This document shows, in pieces, positions 37,629-47,312 of a stretch of 64,000 nucleotides of DNA. The notes beneath the pieces are model-generated. The model had not been told where the DNA came from, made no database searches, and saw only the letters and a list, made by a program, of their open reading frames with translations. How positions within the stretch are numbered: position 1 is the stretch's first letter; each line of letters begins with the position of its first letter. The stretch comes from Bacillus aerolatus. GTDB taxonomy: Bacteria; Bacillota; Bacilli; Bacillales; Domibacillaceae. The stretch is taken from assembly GCF_009183655.1 (NCBI RefSeq), contig NZ_WEIO01000001.1:62001-126000 (forward strand). The letters run 5' to 3'. A program made the translations under genes and the position numbers.

Positions 37629-38325
37629 AATGAGGAACGTGACGAAAAAGTATGGGAAAAGAAAAGCGCTCGATAGCATTGACTTAATATTTGAAAAAGG
37701 CAAGGTGTACGGCATTCTCGGACCGAATGGCAGCGGAAAATCCACGATGATGAAAATGGCGGCGGGTCTTTTATTTCCAACAAAAGGTGAAGTGCTGATC
37801 AACGGCCAAAAAGTGAACCGTCACATCGCAAAAGATGTTGCTTACTTAGCGAGTGAAGGCATGATTTATCCGGGGTTGACCGTTCGGCAGATGATTGACT
37901 TTTTTGCTTCACAGTACCCTGATTTTTCAATGGAAAAAGCAGAGGAGCTTATCCAATTTATGAATCTGGAGACTCATCAAAAAACGGCTAAGCTGTCAAA
38001 AGGACAGCAGGGCCGGCTGAAGCTTTTACTCGTTCTTTCCCGCGAGGCACCGGTGCTGCTTTTGGATGAACCGTTTCTTGGGCTCGATCCGATGGTCCGC
38101 GACACGGTTGTGAAAGGGCTCGTTTCTTTTATCGATTTCGGGGAGCAGACGGTCATTATTACAACCCATGAAATTACTGAAATTGAACCGGTTTTAGAAG
38201 AGGCGGTCATTTTAGATGAAGGCCAAGTGCGCGCCCGCTGCCACGTGGAAGCTCTTCGCGAAGAAGAAGGGATGTCTGTATTGCAGTGGCTGAAAACTAC
38301 TTATAAAGAGGGGATCAACTCATGA
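37621..38325 (+). CDS. yhcG: ABC transporter ATPase (YhcG-like)
   Basis: 234 residues with Walker A GPNGSGKST (about 35-43), a divergent signature LSKGQQGR, Walker B LLLDEPFLGLD and the H-loop TTHE. The divergent signature is common in YtrB/YhcG-type ATPases. It overlaps yhcF and yhcH by a few bases, so the genes are translated together. Probably pairs with YhcE. Confidence 0.88.
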   Translation: MIEMRNVTKKYGKRKALDSIDLIFEKGKVYGILGPNGSGKSTMMKMAAGLLFPTKGEVLINGQKVNRHIAKDVAYLASEGMIYPGLTVRQMIDFFASQYPDFSMEKAEELIQFMNLETHQKTAKLSKGQQGRLKLLLVLSREAPVLLLDEPFLGLDPMVRDTVVKGLVSFIDFGEQTVIITTHEITEIEPVLEEAVILDEGQVRARCHVEALREEEGMSVLQWLKTTYKEGINS

Positions 38326-39242
38326 CTGCATTGGTGGAATTAAAAAATGTCACAAAAGTGATTAAAGGCAAAAAAATCATTGACTCATTAAGTTTTACTA
38401 TACAGAAAGGGGAAGTGTTCGGGTTTCTCGGACCGAATGGAGCGGGAAAAACGACGACGATCCGGATGATTGTCGGCTTAATGAAACTGACTGAAGGAGA
38501 TATTGTTATTTGTGGACACAGCATTCAAAAAGATTTCGAAAAAGCGGTCAGTCAAATTGGGGCAATTGTTGAAAATCCGGAAATGTATAAGTTTTTATCG
38601 GGCTATGAAAATTTACAGCAGTACGCCCGTATGCAAAAAGGGATAACGAAAGCGAGAATCGATGACGTCATCAAGCTTGTCGGTCTCAGTGAACGTATTC
38701 ACGACAAAGTAAAAACGTACTCACTCGGTATGCGGCAGCGGCTTGGCATCGCCCAGTCTCTGTTGCATGACCCGAAAATTTTAATCCTCGATGAACCGAC
38801 GAACGGACTCGACCCCGCCGGCATTAAAGAAATACGACAATACATTCGGGACTTGGCTGAGAAAGAAGGCATGGCCGTCATTGTATCAAGCCACTTGCTG
38901 TCGGAAATGGAAATGATATGCGACCGTATCGGTATCATTCAAAAAGGCCGGTTAATTAATGTCCAATCCGTTCATGATTGGGAGGAAGACGACCGGGAAG
39001 CTTACTCAATTGAAGTCAATGATTCAGAAACAGCCGCTAAACAAATGGCAGCAGCATTTCCGAAAACGCGCGTCAAAATAGCAGGGGGGCGGCTATCGAT
39101 AGAAGCGGAAAAAGAACAAATTCCGGCTGTAATTAGCTTACTTGCTTCTAAGAATATTAAAATTTATGAAGTGAAACAATTGTCTAAAACACTAGAAGAA
39201 AGATTTTTAGAAATAACTGAAAAACAAGAGGCGGTGAGCTGA
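38322..39242 (+). CDS. yhcH: ABC transporter ATPase (YhcH-like)
   Basis: 306 residues with Walker A GPNGAGKTTT (about 37-46), signature YSLGMRQRLGIAQ, Walker B ILDEPTNGLDP and H-loop SSHL. A C-terminal domain of about 90 residues is found in bacitracin/lantibiotic-type exporters (BcrA-like). It overlaps yhcI by one base and likely energises it. Confidence 0.88.
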   Translation: MTALVELKNVTKVIKGKKIIDSLSFTIQKGEVFGFLGPNGAGKTTTIRMIVGLMKLTEGDIVICGHSIQKDFEKAVSQIGAIVENPEMYKFLSGYENLQQYARMQKGITKARIDDVIKLVGLSERIHDKVKTYSLGMRQRLGIAQSLLHDPKILILDEPTNGLDPAGIKEIRQYIRDLAEKEGMAVIVSSHLLSEMEMICDRIGIIQKGRLINVQSVHDWEEDDREAYSIEVNDSETAAKQMAAAFPKTRVKIAGGRLSIEAEKEQIPAVISLLASKNIKIYEVKQLSKTLEERFLEITEKQEAVS

Positions 39243-40189
39243 TGGTACGCTTAATTCAAAATGAATGGATTAAAATATTCAAACGGCCGGGCACGTATGT
39301 GATGATCGGGCTGCTCGTCCTCATGGCCGGCACATTTGCCGGGTTTACGAAGTACGATGAAAGCAAACAAAAAGAAGCGAAAAACTGGCAGCAAATCGTC
39401 AAAGCAGAAAATGCCGCTTATGAGAAACAAATAAAAGAAGGCTACGATTTATCGAAAGACCGCAAAGAATATTTACAGGGGCTAATCAAGGTAAATGAAT
39501 ATCGACTCGAACATAATGTGCCGGCCGATACGAAAACAACGATGCTCTCATTTGTGGAAGATGGGAGTGAACTGCTCAGCTTTGCAGGTTTATTCATGAT
39601 CATTATCGCTGCAGGAATCGTCGCCAGTGAATATACGTGGGGTACAATAAAACTGTTATTAATCCGCCCGATTAGCCGTACGAAAATTCTCTTTTCTAAA
39701 TATGCGGCGGTTGTGCTGTTTGGCTTGTTTATGATCTCCGTGCTCTTCCTAGTGTCTGCACTGATCGGCGCCATCTTGTTTGGTGCGTCCGGGGAAGCCG
39801 TTCATCTTGCGTATGAAGGCGGTAAAGTCATTGAACAAAGCATGTTCCTATATTTGCTCAAAGTCTATTTATTAAAATCAGCCGACGTATTCATGCTCGC
39901 GACAATGGCGTTTATGATCTCCGCTGTGTTTCGCAGCAGCTCACTCGCCATTGGTATTTCGTTATTTCTCCTATTCATCGGTACAAACGTTACGATGCTC
40001 ATCGCGATAAAATACGAATGGGCGAAATACTTGCTGTTTGCTAATACAAATTTACTGCAGTTTGAAAACGGCCGGGTGTTGGTGGAAGGAATGACGTTTG
40101 GTTTTTCCCTTGCTGTTCTTGCCGGCTACTTTATTGTCTTCCAGCTGCTCGCGTTTATTACATTTGCGAAACGGGATGTAGCAGCTTAA
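39242..40189 (+). CDS. yhcI: ABC-2 type permease (YhcI-like)
   Basis: 315 residues: one N-terminal transmembrane segment (about 18-38), a large outer loop, then five more segments (from about 110), the ABC-2/BcrB-like layout. Last gene of the operon. A hairpin lies at 40261. Substrate unknown. Confidence 0.83.
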   Translation: MVRLIQNEWIKIFKRPGTYVMIGLLVLMAGTFAGFTKYDESKQKEAKNWQQIVKAENAAYEKQIKEGYDLSKDRKEYLQGLIKVNEYRLEHNVPADTKTTMLSFVEDGSELLSFAGLFMIIIAAGIVASEYTWGTIKLLLIRPISRTKILFSKYAAVVLFGLFMISVLFLVSALIGAILFGASGEAVHLAYEGGKVIEQSMFLYLLKVYLLKSADVFMLATMAFMISAVFRSSSLAIGISLFLLFIGTNVTMLIAIKYEWAKYLLFANTNLLQFENGRVLVEGMTFGFSLAVLAGYFIVFQLLAFITFAKRDVAA

Positions 40190-40260
40190 GTGTGGCCGCA
40201 AATTGAGTGAGGGGACTGCAAAATCACTTTCATTGACTATAATAATAATTTTAAAAAGAG

Positions 40261-40296
40261 AACGGGCTGCTGGTGCGACACCGGGCAGCCTGTTTC
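40261..40296 (+). terminator. Possible terminator after yhcI
   Basis: AACGGGCTGC and GGCAGCCTGTT pair, with an inner GGTG-CGA-CACC stem; the T tract is short. Confidence 0.4.
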
Positions 40297-40378
40297 AATA
40301 TTGATTTCTTTTCATCTCATCTCCGCGTCATTGCAAGCAAATGAGGAGGTTTCGCAAAGTAATTTTGCTTTTACGAAT

Positions 40379-42676
40379 TTAGCTTTCCTGTAAAACAGAA
40401 TAACGGTCACGGATTGTATTTGTAGCAGCCACCATATTTTTTAAAGAAGCTACGGTTTCATCGATCTTTCTAGTTTTTAAGCCACAATCGGGATTAATCC
40501 AAAATTGAATCGGCTCTAGCACTTGCAAGCCTTGTTCGATAATATCGATCATTTCTTCAACGGCAGGAATGCGTGGGCTATGGATATCATACACACCTAA
40601 ACCAATGCCTTTGTCGTAAGATTGATCGGTAAAAGCAGAAACGAGCTCGCCGTGGCTGCGGGACGTTTCAATAGAGATAACGTCGGCATCCAATGCGCTG
40701 ATAGCGTCAATGAAATCGTGAAATTCACAATAACACATATGTGTATGAATCTGTGTCGTGTTTTGAACTGAAGAGGTAGCTAGCCGGAACGCCTTTACGG
40801 CCCAATTTAAATAATTATCCCAGGCTGATTTTTTCAATGGCAGTCCTTCTCGCAGTGCCGGTTCGTCCACTTGAATCATGTGGATACCAGCTGCCTCTAA
40901 TGCTTCGACTTCTTTTCTTAGCGCCAGGGCGATTTGATTCGTTACTTCTTCTCTCGATAGATCATCGCGGACGAATGACCAGTTTAATATGGTTACCGGT
41001 CCGGTGAGCATGCCTTTGACCGGTTTGTCTGTTAGAGACTTAGCATAGACGCTTTCTTTGACAGTCATTGGCTGCAAAAATTCTACGTCTCCGTAAATAA
41101 TTGGCGGTTTGACGCAGCGGGAACCGTAAGATTGTACCCAGGCTTTTTGTGTAAAAACAAATCCGCCCATCTTTTCTCCGAAAAATTCCACCATGTCGGT
41201 TCGTTCAAATTCACCGTGAACGAACACATCAAGCCCGATTTGCTCTTGTAAAACGATCCAGTCTTTAATTTGATTTTGAATGAACTGTTCATATGCTTCA
41301 GCGGACCATTCTCCTTTTCTCCACTTTTGTCTTGCTTGGCGTACTTCAGTCGTTTGCGGGAAGCTTCCTATCGTAGTTGTCGGCAACAACGGCAAGCTGA
41401 AGGCGTCCTGTTGTTGTTTGCGGCGTTCATTAAAAGGAAGAGTGCGTTTCGTTTGCTGTTCACTAATTGTACGGGCGGAATACTGGATACCAGCCCGGTT
41501 TCTAGCTGGGGACTGAGCCAGTTTCAAGCGCGCATTCCGGCTTTCTTGAATTGCTTCAACAATGGCACTTTCTCCGTTGTGTAGTGCGTTCGTTAATGTT
41601 GTAACCTCTACTAATTTTTCATCAGCAAAAGCGAGCGCTGAATGAATCGTTTGATCCAAAGCTTTTTCTTGAGCGACTGTCACAGGCACGTGAAGCAGGC
41701 TGCACGAAGGCTGGAGCCAAATCCGGTCAGCTGGCACGTAATTAGAAAGAGTGGTGATTAACTCCCATCTTTCTTGTAAATCAGAACGCCAAATGTTTCG
41801 CCCGTCAATGATGCCGGCACCGAGAACTTTATCCGTTGGAAATCCATTTGATTTCAAATTTTCGATCGTCTTTTCCAATCCGTGGACAAAGTCGACTCCT
41901 ATTCCTTGCACGGGCAGTTGGGTAACTTCTTCATACCATTCTATCGAATCAAAATACACTTGCAGCATGATTTGCAGAGCCGGAGCAGCTTGATTTAGCT
42001 GTTTGTAAATTTCTGCTACTGTTTTCATTTCTTCTTTTGTAATAGAGGTAGCTAAGATGGGCTCGTCGATCTGGATCCACTTCACTCCTTCTGTCTCTAA
42101 TTCTTGCAGTACTTGAGCATATAGTGGAATGAGCTGTAAAAGAAAAGCAGGGATATCGCTGTTTTCATATCCTTTGGACAATTTTAAAAATGTATAAGGC
42201 CCGATGAGCACTGGTTTTCCATTTATATTTAATTTTTCTTTTGCTTCCCGGTAAGCGTTCAGCGGTTTGTTTTCTGTTAACGTTAACTTTTTTCCTTCAA
42301 ACTCTGGAACGATATAATGATAGTTTGTGTTAAACCATTTCGTCATTTCACAGGCGACAGCTGTGTCGTTTCCACGCGCCATCGCAAAATAAGTGTTTAG
42401 CGGAACTTTTCCGCCAGCATAAGCAAAACGCTCAGGCACCATGCCGAACATAACAGCCGCATCTAGCATTTGATCATAAAACGTGAAATCACCAACTGGA
42501 ATCATATCAATTTCGGCATCCTTTTGCTTTTGCAAATTCCCTAACCTGATTTTCTCCATCTCCTCGAGAAATTGGCTTTCTTCGAGCTTGCCTGCCCAAA
42601 ATGATTCAAGTGCTTTTTTCCATTCGCGGTTTTCTCCAATACGAGGGTAACCTAGATTGCTGCTTAATGCTGTCAT
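40379..42676 (-). CDS. metE: Cobalamin-independent methionine synthase
   Basis: A 765-residue MetE that transfers the methyl group of 5-methyl-tetrahydropteroyltri-glutamate to homocysteine. Zinc ligands are visible as HMCYC (His646, Cys648) and NPDCG (Cys731); the start LGYPRIGENREWKKALE and the VDEPALREGLP segment are typical. The leader on the minus strand has a cobalamin riboswitch and terminator, so the gene should be off when B12 allows MetH to work. AAAGGAGCC precedes the start. It is part of an accessory block compared with the B. subtilis order. Confidence 0.96.
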   Translation of the reverse strand: MTALSSNLGYPRIGENREWKKALESFWAGKLEESQFLEEMEKIRLGNLQKQKDAEIDMIPVGDFTFYDQMLDAAVMFGMVPERFAYAGGKVPLNTYFAMARGNDTAVACEMTKWFNTNYHYIVPEFEGKKLTLTENKPLNAYREAKEKLNINGKPVLIGPYTFLKLSKGYENSDIPAFLLQLIPLYAQVLQELETEGVKWIQIDEPILATSITKEEMKTVAEIYKQLNQAAPALQIMLQVYFDSIEWYEEVTQLPVQGIGVDFVHGLEKTIENLKSNGFPTDKVLGAGIIDGRNIWRSDLQERWELITTLSNYVPADRIWLQPSCSLLHVPVTVAQEKALDQTIHSALAFADEKLVEVTTLTNALHNGESAIVEAIQESRNARLKLAQSPARNRAGIQYSARTISEQQTKRTLPFNERRKQQQDAFSLPLLPTTTIGSFPQTTEVRQARQKWRKGEWSAEAYEQFIQNQIKDWIVLQEQIGLDVFVHGEFERTDMVEFFGEKMGGFVFTQKAWVQSYGSRCVKPPIIYGDVEFLQPMTVKESVYAKSLTDKPVKGMLTGPVTILNWSFVRDDLSREEVTNQIALALRKEVEALEAAGIHMIQVDEPALREGLPLKKSAWDNYLNWAVKAFRLATSSVQNTTQIHTHMCYCEFHDFIDAISALDADVISIETSRSHGELVSAFTDQSYDKGIGLGVYDIHSPRIPAVEEMIDIIEQGLQVLEPIQFWINPDCGLKTRKIDETVASLKNMVAATNTIRDRYSVLQES

Positions 42677-42715
42677 GATTGATCGGCTCCTTTAAGAAAA
42701 ATAATTGATAAACAC

Positions 42716-42748
42716 AAAAAAACATTTCTAACGAAGGTTAGAAATGTA
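42716..42748 (-). terminator. Regulatory terminator of the metE leader
   Basis: On the minus strand ACATTTCTAAC-CTTC-GTTAGAAATGT is a perfect 11-bp stem followed by seven T. It lies between the riboswitch and metE and should form when B12 is bound. Confidence 0.88.
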
Positions 42749-42849
42749 CGTGTATCCCATCAAGATCGGGGAAAATGCCTGCCGAAGCAAACATTTAATT
42801 CGCATATATTCTAACACCTCCCCATTCACCGTAGGTTAGTCAGCGTCGT

Positions 42850-42992
42850 TAAAATAGGCAGGTATCTGGCTTCAGCGTTACTCTGTTCTTCACGAGTCGG
42901 AGTGTGCTGTTACAGTGGCGGGACCGCGCCGGATTATCGTTTCACCGGCTTCCCTTTTAAGACTTGACCGTTGTCAAGCCACCTATTTCCAT
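42850..42992 (-). promoter_or_regulatory. Cobalamin (B12) riboswitch of metE
   Basis: Read on the minus strand: TAGGTGG...; GGGAAGCCGGTGAAA; the core TCCGGCGCGGTCCCGCCACT with the B12-box GCCACTG; and a closing GAAGCCAGATACCTGCCTA. These are the conserved elements of the class in the right order. A possible -10 (TATACT) lies just upstream near 43000. The terminator at 42748-42716 is the expression platform. Confidence 0.93.
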
Positions 42993-43082
42993 TGCTATGT
43001 AGTATAACTGATGATTGTGTTCAAAATTAGCACATATAAAAGTGTCTGTCAAATTGGAATTTATTAATATTTTAAATTAGTC

Positions 43083-43283
43083 TTGAATACCGGAAGTTTA
43101 TTTATCGTGTTTGGCAGGAAGATCCCGCTGCCCGCGTTTCTTTACGGAAATTCTCGCGTCATCGAATCTTATCAGGAGGAAAGCGGCTTATTCCATATTA
43201 ATGTTCATGTGAGCAATCCACTTCTCGGCACTCTTTTTGCTTATAAAGGTAGCTTTCGAGAGATGGGGAGTGGCGAGGAATGA
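43083..43283 (+). pseudogene. 3' fragment of a YndG/DUF4166-like gene
   Basis: The 66-residue frame (start TTG or none) matches only the C-terminal part of DUF4166-type proteins as I remember them (IPLPAFLYGNSRVIESY, then NPLLGTLFAYKGSF). Such proteins are about 190 residues, so the first two thirds are missing; the 90 bp upstream do not encode them. The stop overlaps the start of the YndJ-like gene, as in an old yndG-yndJ-type operon. Probably non-functional. Confidence 0.5.
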
Positions 43284-44335
43284 ATATTCAAACGATCGTT
43301 GGGATGGGGCTTTTTCTTTTTTATATTTTCATTCAATGGCCGATGCTCGAGCCGGCTGAAACGCTGTTATTATTGTCGGTGTTGCTGTTCGTTCCGCTCA
43401 CGCAACAGTTAACGGGTAGACAAAAAAGAGACAGAACGAAACTGCCGCTTATCGGCTTTCTTTCTTTGTTTTACCCTTTAGCTGCTTTTTCAGCCGTATT
43501 TGCTGTCACAGTTGATACAGCTTTGCTTGCTTTAATCTGGTTCGTTTATACGTTGATAGTATCATTATCCGGATTGCTCCCGCTGCTTGAAGGAGGCGTG
43601 CGGCCGATCAGTGAAACAGCGATTGACAGCGGCTTGATTTATTTAGGTCTCGGCGGCTTCTGGTTTTTTGCTTATACAGCCGATCTATCCGTCATGCATT
43701 TCTCTAAAGAAATGATTTTATTAACCGCTGTTCACTTTCATTATTCAGCATTCATCATTCCGGTCATTTGCGGTCTGCTCGGCCGGAAATGGCAGAAAAA
43801 AAGTTGTATTTATGCCATGATCACCGCTGTAATTATTTTGTCGCCGATGACGATCGCTATGGGAATTACTTATTCGCGGTGGATCGAATTTTTAGCTGTT
43901 TTCATCTATGCTGCTGCTCTTTATGGATATGGCTTTTTTGTATTTAAAACAAAGTTTCATAACAAATGGGCAAAAGGTTTGCTTTCAGTGTCCGCTGCCG
44001 TTCTTTTAATTACGATTTTGTTTTCATTCATTTATGCATCCGGGCGCGTCGATTTGACTGAAGGACTGACGAACCGGATGGAACAATTTCGCTCCGTCTG
44101 TTTTGATGACCGAAAATTGGCGCCGGGAATTATTGATTTTTACGAGAATACAAATGATTACCAGTTAAAAGCTAACATTCAATGGGTCTTCTGGTTTAAG
44201 CCATTTGCGTTTATTTACGAAAAAATCAGCCGTCATATTCAGCAAACTCAGCGAGCTTCGTTAAGTAATAACATTCTTCTCTCATCATGTGATCAGCCAT
44301 TAAAGGGGCGAATGTGCCTAATGCTTTTTTGCTGA
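43280..44335 (+). CDS. YndJ-like membrane protein, C-terminally truncated
   Basis: 351 residues with about nine predicted transmembrane segments in the N-terminal 270, the YndJ-like pattern (SGLIYLGLGGFWFFAY, HFHYSAFIIPVICGLLGR). B. subtilis YndJ is longer. From about residue 315 (after EKISRHIQQ) the frame runs antisense through the end of the convergent DUF2935 gene, so the last 35 or so codons are not native. With the fragment upstream it looks like a broken operon remnant. GATGGGGAGTGGCGAGG precedes the ATG. Function unknown even for the intact family. Confidence 0.6.
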   Translation: MNIQTIVGMGLFLFYIFIQWPMLEPAETLLLLSVLLFVPLTQQLTGRQKRDRTKLPLIGFLSLFYPLAAFSAVFAVTVDTALLALIWFVYTLIVSLSGLLPLLEGGVRPISETAIDSGLIYLGLGGFWFFAYTADLSVMHFSKEMILLTAVHFHYSAFIIPVICGLLGRKWQKKSCIYAMITAVIILSPMTIAMGITYSRWIEFLAVFIYAAALYGYGFFVFKTKFHNKWAKGLLSVSAAVLLITILFSFIYASGRVDLTEGLTNRMEQFRSVCFDDRKLAPGIIDFYENTNDYQLKANIQWVFWFKPFAFIYEKISRHIQQTQRASLSNNILLSSCDQPLKGRMCLMLFC

Positions 44336-44984
44336 GCTCTAATTCTTCAATTTCTCGGAGAAAATTCATAAACAGTTTCATTTCGAGTGCGGTGTCTTGA
44401 TTAAACTTCTTTAATGCGGGGAAAGCAGAGAGGTTTGTTCGTAAATATCCTGTCAACTCTATCGCTTTTAAATAAAAAGCTCCAAAGTCCTTTGTGAACT
44501 CGTCACTTTTTTTCTTAATCTTCTTTTCAATTTGGTCCATATTAGCTGATATGGCTCCGGCGTGGCCTGCTGCGTCCAAAAGCCAAATTAAATGGTGGTG
44601 GAGCTCATGGCAAACAGGAGGAATGTCTCCTTTATTTAAAAACTCTACTATTCGTAAATACTCGTCAAGCTCATTTACCATATGATTAATAAACGTTGGA
44701 CCAAGATGAATGGAAATCTTCCCAATTAGATGTCTCTTTAAAATATTTAGTTTAAATGCTCTTAATCTTTTCGCTTCTTCGTCAGCCCTCTTGCTTAAGT
44801 GTATTAAGTTATCCACTTCAACTCTTCCTAACAGTTGGTCAAATGTTTGGATGAAGTTATTAGCCAATTCAATCTCCTTTTTTTCACTGGGAGCAAGTGA
44901 ATCGTGAATAAACCGGGCATGATCCCCTAATATTTGCAGCCAAAATCTATGTTCGAATTTGGCTGTTTTCTCATAATTTTTCAC
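44226..44984 (-). CDS. DUF2935 protein
   Basis: About 252 residues, mostly helical, with two hemerythrin-like repeats carrying FEHRFWLQILGDHARFIHDSL at the start and ALGTFAPLMADHMMREECYY at the end. The regularly spaced His and Glu residues suggest a di-metal four-helix bundle. GTG 44984 is taken as the start because AAAGGAGAGG lies 7 bp before it; ATG 45014 is the alternative. Its 3' end overlaps the truncated YndJ-like frame in the opposite direction by 110 bp. Role unknown. Confidence 0.82.
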   Translation of the reverse strand: MKNYEKTAKFEHRFWLQILGDHARFIHDSLAPSEKKEIELANNFIQTFDQLLGRVEVDNLIHLSKRADEEAKRLRAFKLNILKRHLIGKISIHLGPTFINHMVNELDEYLRIVEFLNKGDIPPVCHELHHHLIWLLDAAGHAGAISANMDQIEKKIKKKSDEFTKDFGAFYLKAIELTGYLRTNLSAFPALKKFNQDTALEMKLFMNFLREIEELELSKKALGTFAPLMADHMMREECYYLTKLAEFAEYDG

Positions 44985-45205
44985 TATATAACCTCTCCTT
45001 TTTTGTACATTCATCTAATTTTATGGAGTGTGTTGAGCTTTATGCCAGTGAACGCTAAACAATCATAAATCCGTCTTTGTAGAGAAAAAGAAAAGGCTAA
45101 TTTTTAAAAGCAGCAAGTTTCTACTATTAAATTTTTTAGTTTGAGTAAAATAACGTGTATACATAGCAAACAGCCCCCATTCAAATAAGGAAGGGGGGGT
45201 TCTAT

Positions 45206-46471
45206 TTACTTTCCTCTTTCAATCTTCTCGTAAATGCTAGATAGAGCTTGTTCAAATTTCCCGGTTTGCTTCGGTTCATAATAGCGTTTGTTTTTCAATT
45301 TATCAGGCAAGTATTGTTGTTTCACCCAGCCGCTGTCGAAATTGTGCGGGTATTTATAGTCGACGCCGCGGCCGAGTTCTTTAGCGCCTTGGTAATGGGC
45401 GTCTTTCAAGTGATCGGGCACGTCGCCGCTTTTGCCGGCGCGGATGTCGGCAAGAGCCGAATCGATGGCAGTGATGGCTGTATTCGATTTTGGTGACAGG
45501 CATAGTTCGATGACAGCTGCGGCGAGCGGAATGCGCGCTTCCGGGAAGCCGATTTTTTCCGCGGTTTGAATGGCAGCGAGCGTCCGCTGTCCAGCTTGTG
45601 GACTCGCGAGGCCAATGTCTTCGTAAGCAATAACGAGCAGCCGTCTTGCGATACTCGGCAAGTCGCCTGCTTCGATCAACCGTGCAAGGTAATGAAGAGC
45701 GGCATTCGCGTCGCTGCCGCGAATCGATTTTTGAAAGGCGCTCAGGACGTCGTAATGGGCGTCACCGTCTTTATCATGGGAAAAGCTTTTCTTTTGCAGG
45801 CACTCTTCCGCTGTTTCCCGGTTGATCGTAATCACGCCGTCTTCATCGGGTGGTGTGGACAGAACTGCGAGTTCCAGCGCATTTAATGAGCTGCGCACGT
45901 CGCCGCCGCTTGCCTGCGCGAGATGGTGCAGAGCCGCTTCGTTTATTTCTACATTATATTTACTAAGTCCCCGTTCTTCATCTCGAAGAGCCCGCTTCAA
46001 TGTTTCCTCAATTTCAGCGGGTGTCAGCGGGGTCAGTTCGAAAATCTGGCAGCGGCTGCGGATCGCCGGGTTGATGGCATGATATGGATTGCTCGTTGTT
46101 GCGCCAATTAACGTAATCATTCCATTTTCCAAAAGCGGCAGCAGAAAGTCCTGCTTTCCTTTATCCAGACGGTGCACTTCATCGAGTAATAAAATGACTT
46201 TCCCGGACATTTTTGCTTCCGCGGCGACAATTTCCATATCTTTTTTATTGCTTGTGACTGCATTAAGTGTGCGAAAAGCATATTTCGTACTACCGGCAAT
46301 GGCGCTTGCAATCGATGTTTTGCCGATGCCGGGCGGCCCATATAAAATCATCGAAGACAATTGTTTCGCTGCAACCATCCGGTGGATAATTTTTCCGTTG
46401 CCGACAAGGTGCTCCTGTCCAACGATTTCCTCGATTGTTCGAGGGCGCATGCGGAAAGCTAATGGTTTCAT
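45206..46471 (-). CDS. rarA: Replication-associated recombination protein RarA (MgsA)
   Basis: An AAA+ ATPase (YrvN) acting at stalled replication forks with SSB. Walker A GPPGIGKTS near residue 45, Walker B LLLDEVHRLDKGKQDF near 95, sensor IGATTSNP, and the C-terminal tetramerisation domain (GRGVDYKYPH) are all present; 421 residues. It diverges from the next gene, with a 157-bp gap. The 220 bp downstream, up to the DUF2935 gene, hold only a C/G-rich hairpin near 45170-45195 that may end its transcript. Confidence 0.94.
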   Translation of the reverse strand: MKPLAFRMRPRTIEEIVGQEHLVGNGKIIHRMVAAKQLSSMILYGPPGIGKTSIASAIAGSTKYAFRTLNAVTSNKKDMEIVAAEAKMSGKVILLLDEVHRLDKGKQDFLLPLLENGMITLIGATTSNPYHAINPAIRSRCQIFELTPLTPAEIEETLKRALRDEERGLSKYNVEINEAALHHLAQASGGDVRSSLNALELAVLSTPPDEDGVITINRETAEECLQKKSFSHDKDGDAHYDVLSAFQKSIRGSDANAALHYLARLIEAGDLPSIARRLLVIAYEDIGLASPQAGQRTLAAIQTAEKIGFPEARIPLAAAVIELCLSPKSNTAITAIDSALADIRAGKSGDVPDHLKDAHYQGAKELGRGVDYKYPHNFDSGWVKQQYLPDKLKNKRYYEPKQTGKFEQALSSIYEKIERGK

Positions 46472-46628
46472 CGAAATTCCTCATTTCTTTTCCAGGTGTT
46501 TTCTTCCACTGTATCATAGGAAATGAAGGCGGGGCATGTTATTTGATCTGTTTTCTATGATATAATGATGAAAGCTGACTTTGTTGATAAAAAAACAGGC
46601 AGCTCATTTAGTTAGGGGAAAATGAGTG

Positions 46629-47312
46629 ATGAAAAAAGAAAGAAGAAAGCTGAAAAGACAAGGGAATATTGTGATTCGGCTGATCATCTTTACTATCGGC
46701 CTTTTATTTATGTCGCTCGGCATTGTATTGTTAATTCGAGCTGATCTCGGAGCGACGCCATGGGACGCCTTGCATGTAGGGCTGTACGAACAGATTGGGC
46801 TGACAGTCGGTACCTGGTCGGTGCTCGTCGGCTTTCTTATTTTAGGCGCTGCTTCCTTTTATTTACGGGAGTGGCCGCAATTTGGAGCTTATTTAAATAT
46901 GGTGCTCGTTGGCGTATTTATCGATCTCTTTTTACTTATGCCGGCAATTGCCACGCCTGAAGGTTTCATTGGCAAGCTGATCATGTTTGTGGCAGGTGTC
47001 ATCATTATGGCTTACGGGATGTCACTTTACCTTTCCGCCCAGCTTGGAGCCGGGCCGCGGGATAGTTTTATGCTCGCTGTCATGAAAAAAACCGGCTGGA
47101 AAGTATCCCACATTCGCCGGGGAATGGAGTTCATTGTGCTTGCGCTTGCCTGGTTGATTGGCGGTCCGGTGCATTTTGGCACGTTTTTATTCAGCTTTTT
47201 AATGGGAACAGCAGTCGGTATTTCACTGCCGCAATGCCAGCGATTTTCCGATTTGCTTATAAGCAAAGTAAATGAATGGAAAAATGATAATAAACAGGAG
47301 GCAAATATATGA
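46629..47312 (+). CDS. YczE/YitT-like membrane protein
   Basis: A 227-residue protein with five predicted transmembrane segments. It has two internal LGA(T/G)P motifs (ADLGATPWDALHVGL and AQLGAGPRDSFMLAV), a YczE/YyaS-family signature and probably an ancient duplication. Its stop overlaps the start of cymR by 4 bp, so they are coupled. B. subtilis YczE influences surfactin and bacillomycin production, but no biochemical role is known. ATG 46629 is preferred over GTG 46626. Confidence 0.85.
   Translation: MKKERRKLKRQGNIVIRLIIFTIGLLFMSLGIVLLIRADLGATPWDALHVGLYEQIGLTVGTWSVLVGFLILGAASFYLREWPQFGAYLNMVLVGVFIDLFLLMPAIATPEGFIGKLIMFVAGVIIMAYGMSLYLSAQLGAGPRDSFMLAVMKKTGWKVSHIRRGMEFIVLALAWLIGGPVHFGTFLFSFLMGTAVGISLPQCQRFSDLLISKVNEWKNDNKQEANI

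Noticed and set aside
45206-46526. Plus-strand frames of 60-145 codons opposite rarA
   Set aside because: They mirror the conserved rarA frame and lack ribosome sites.
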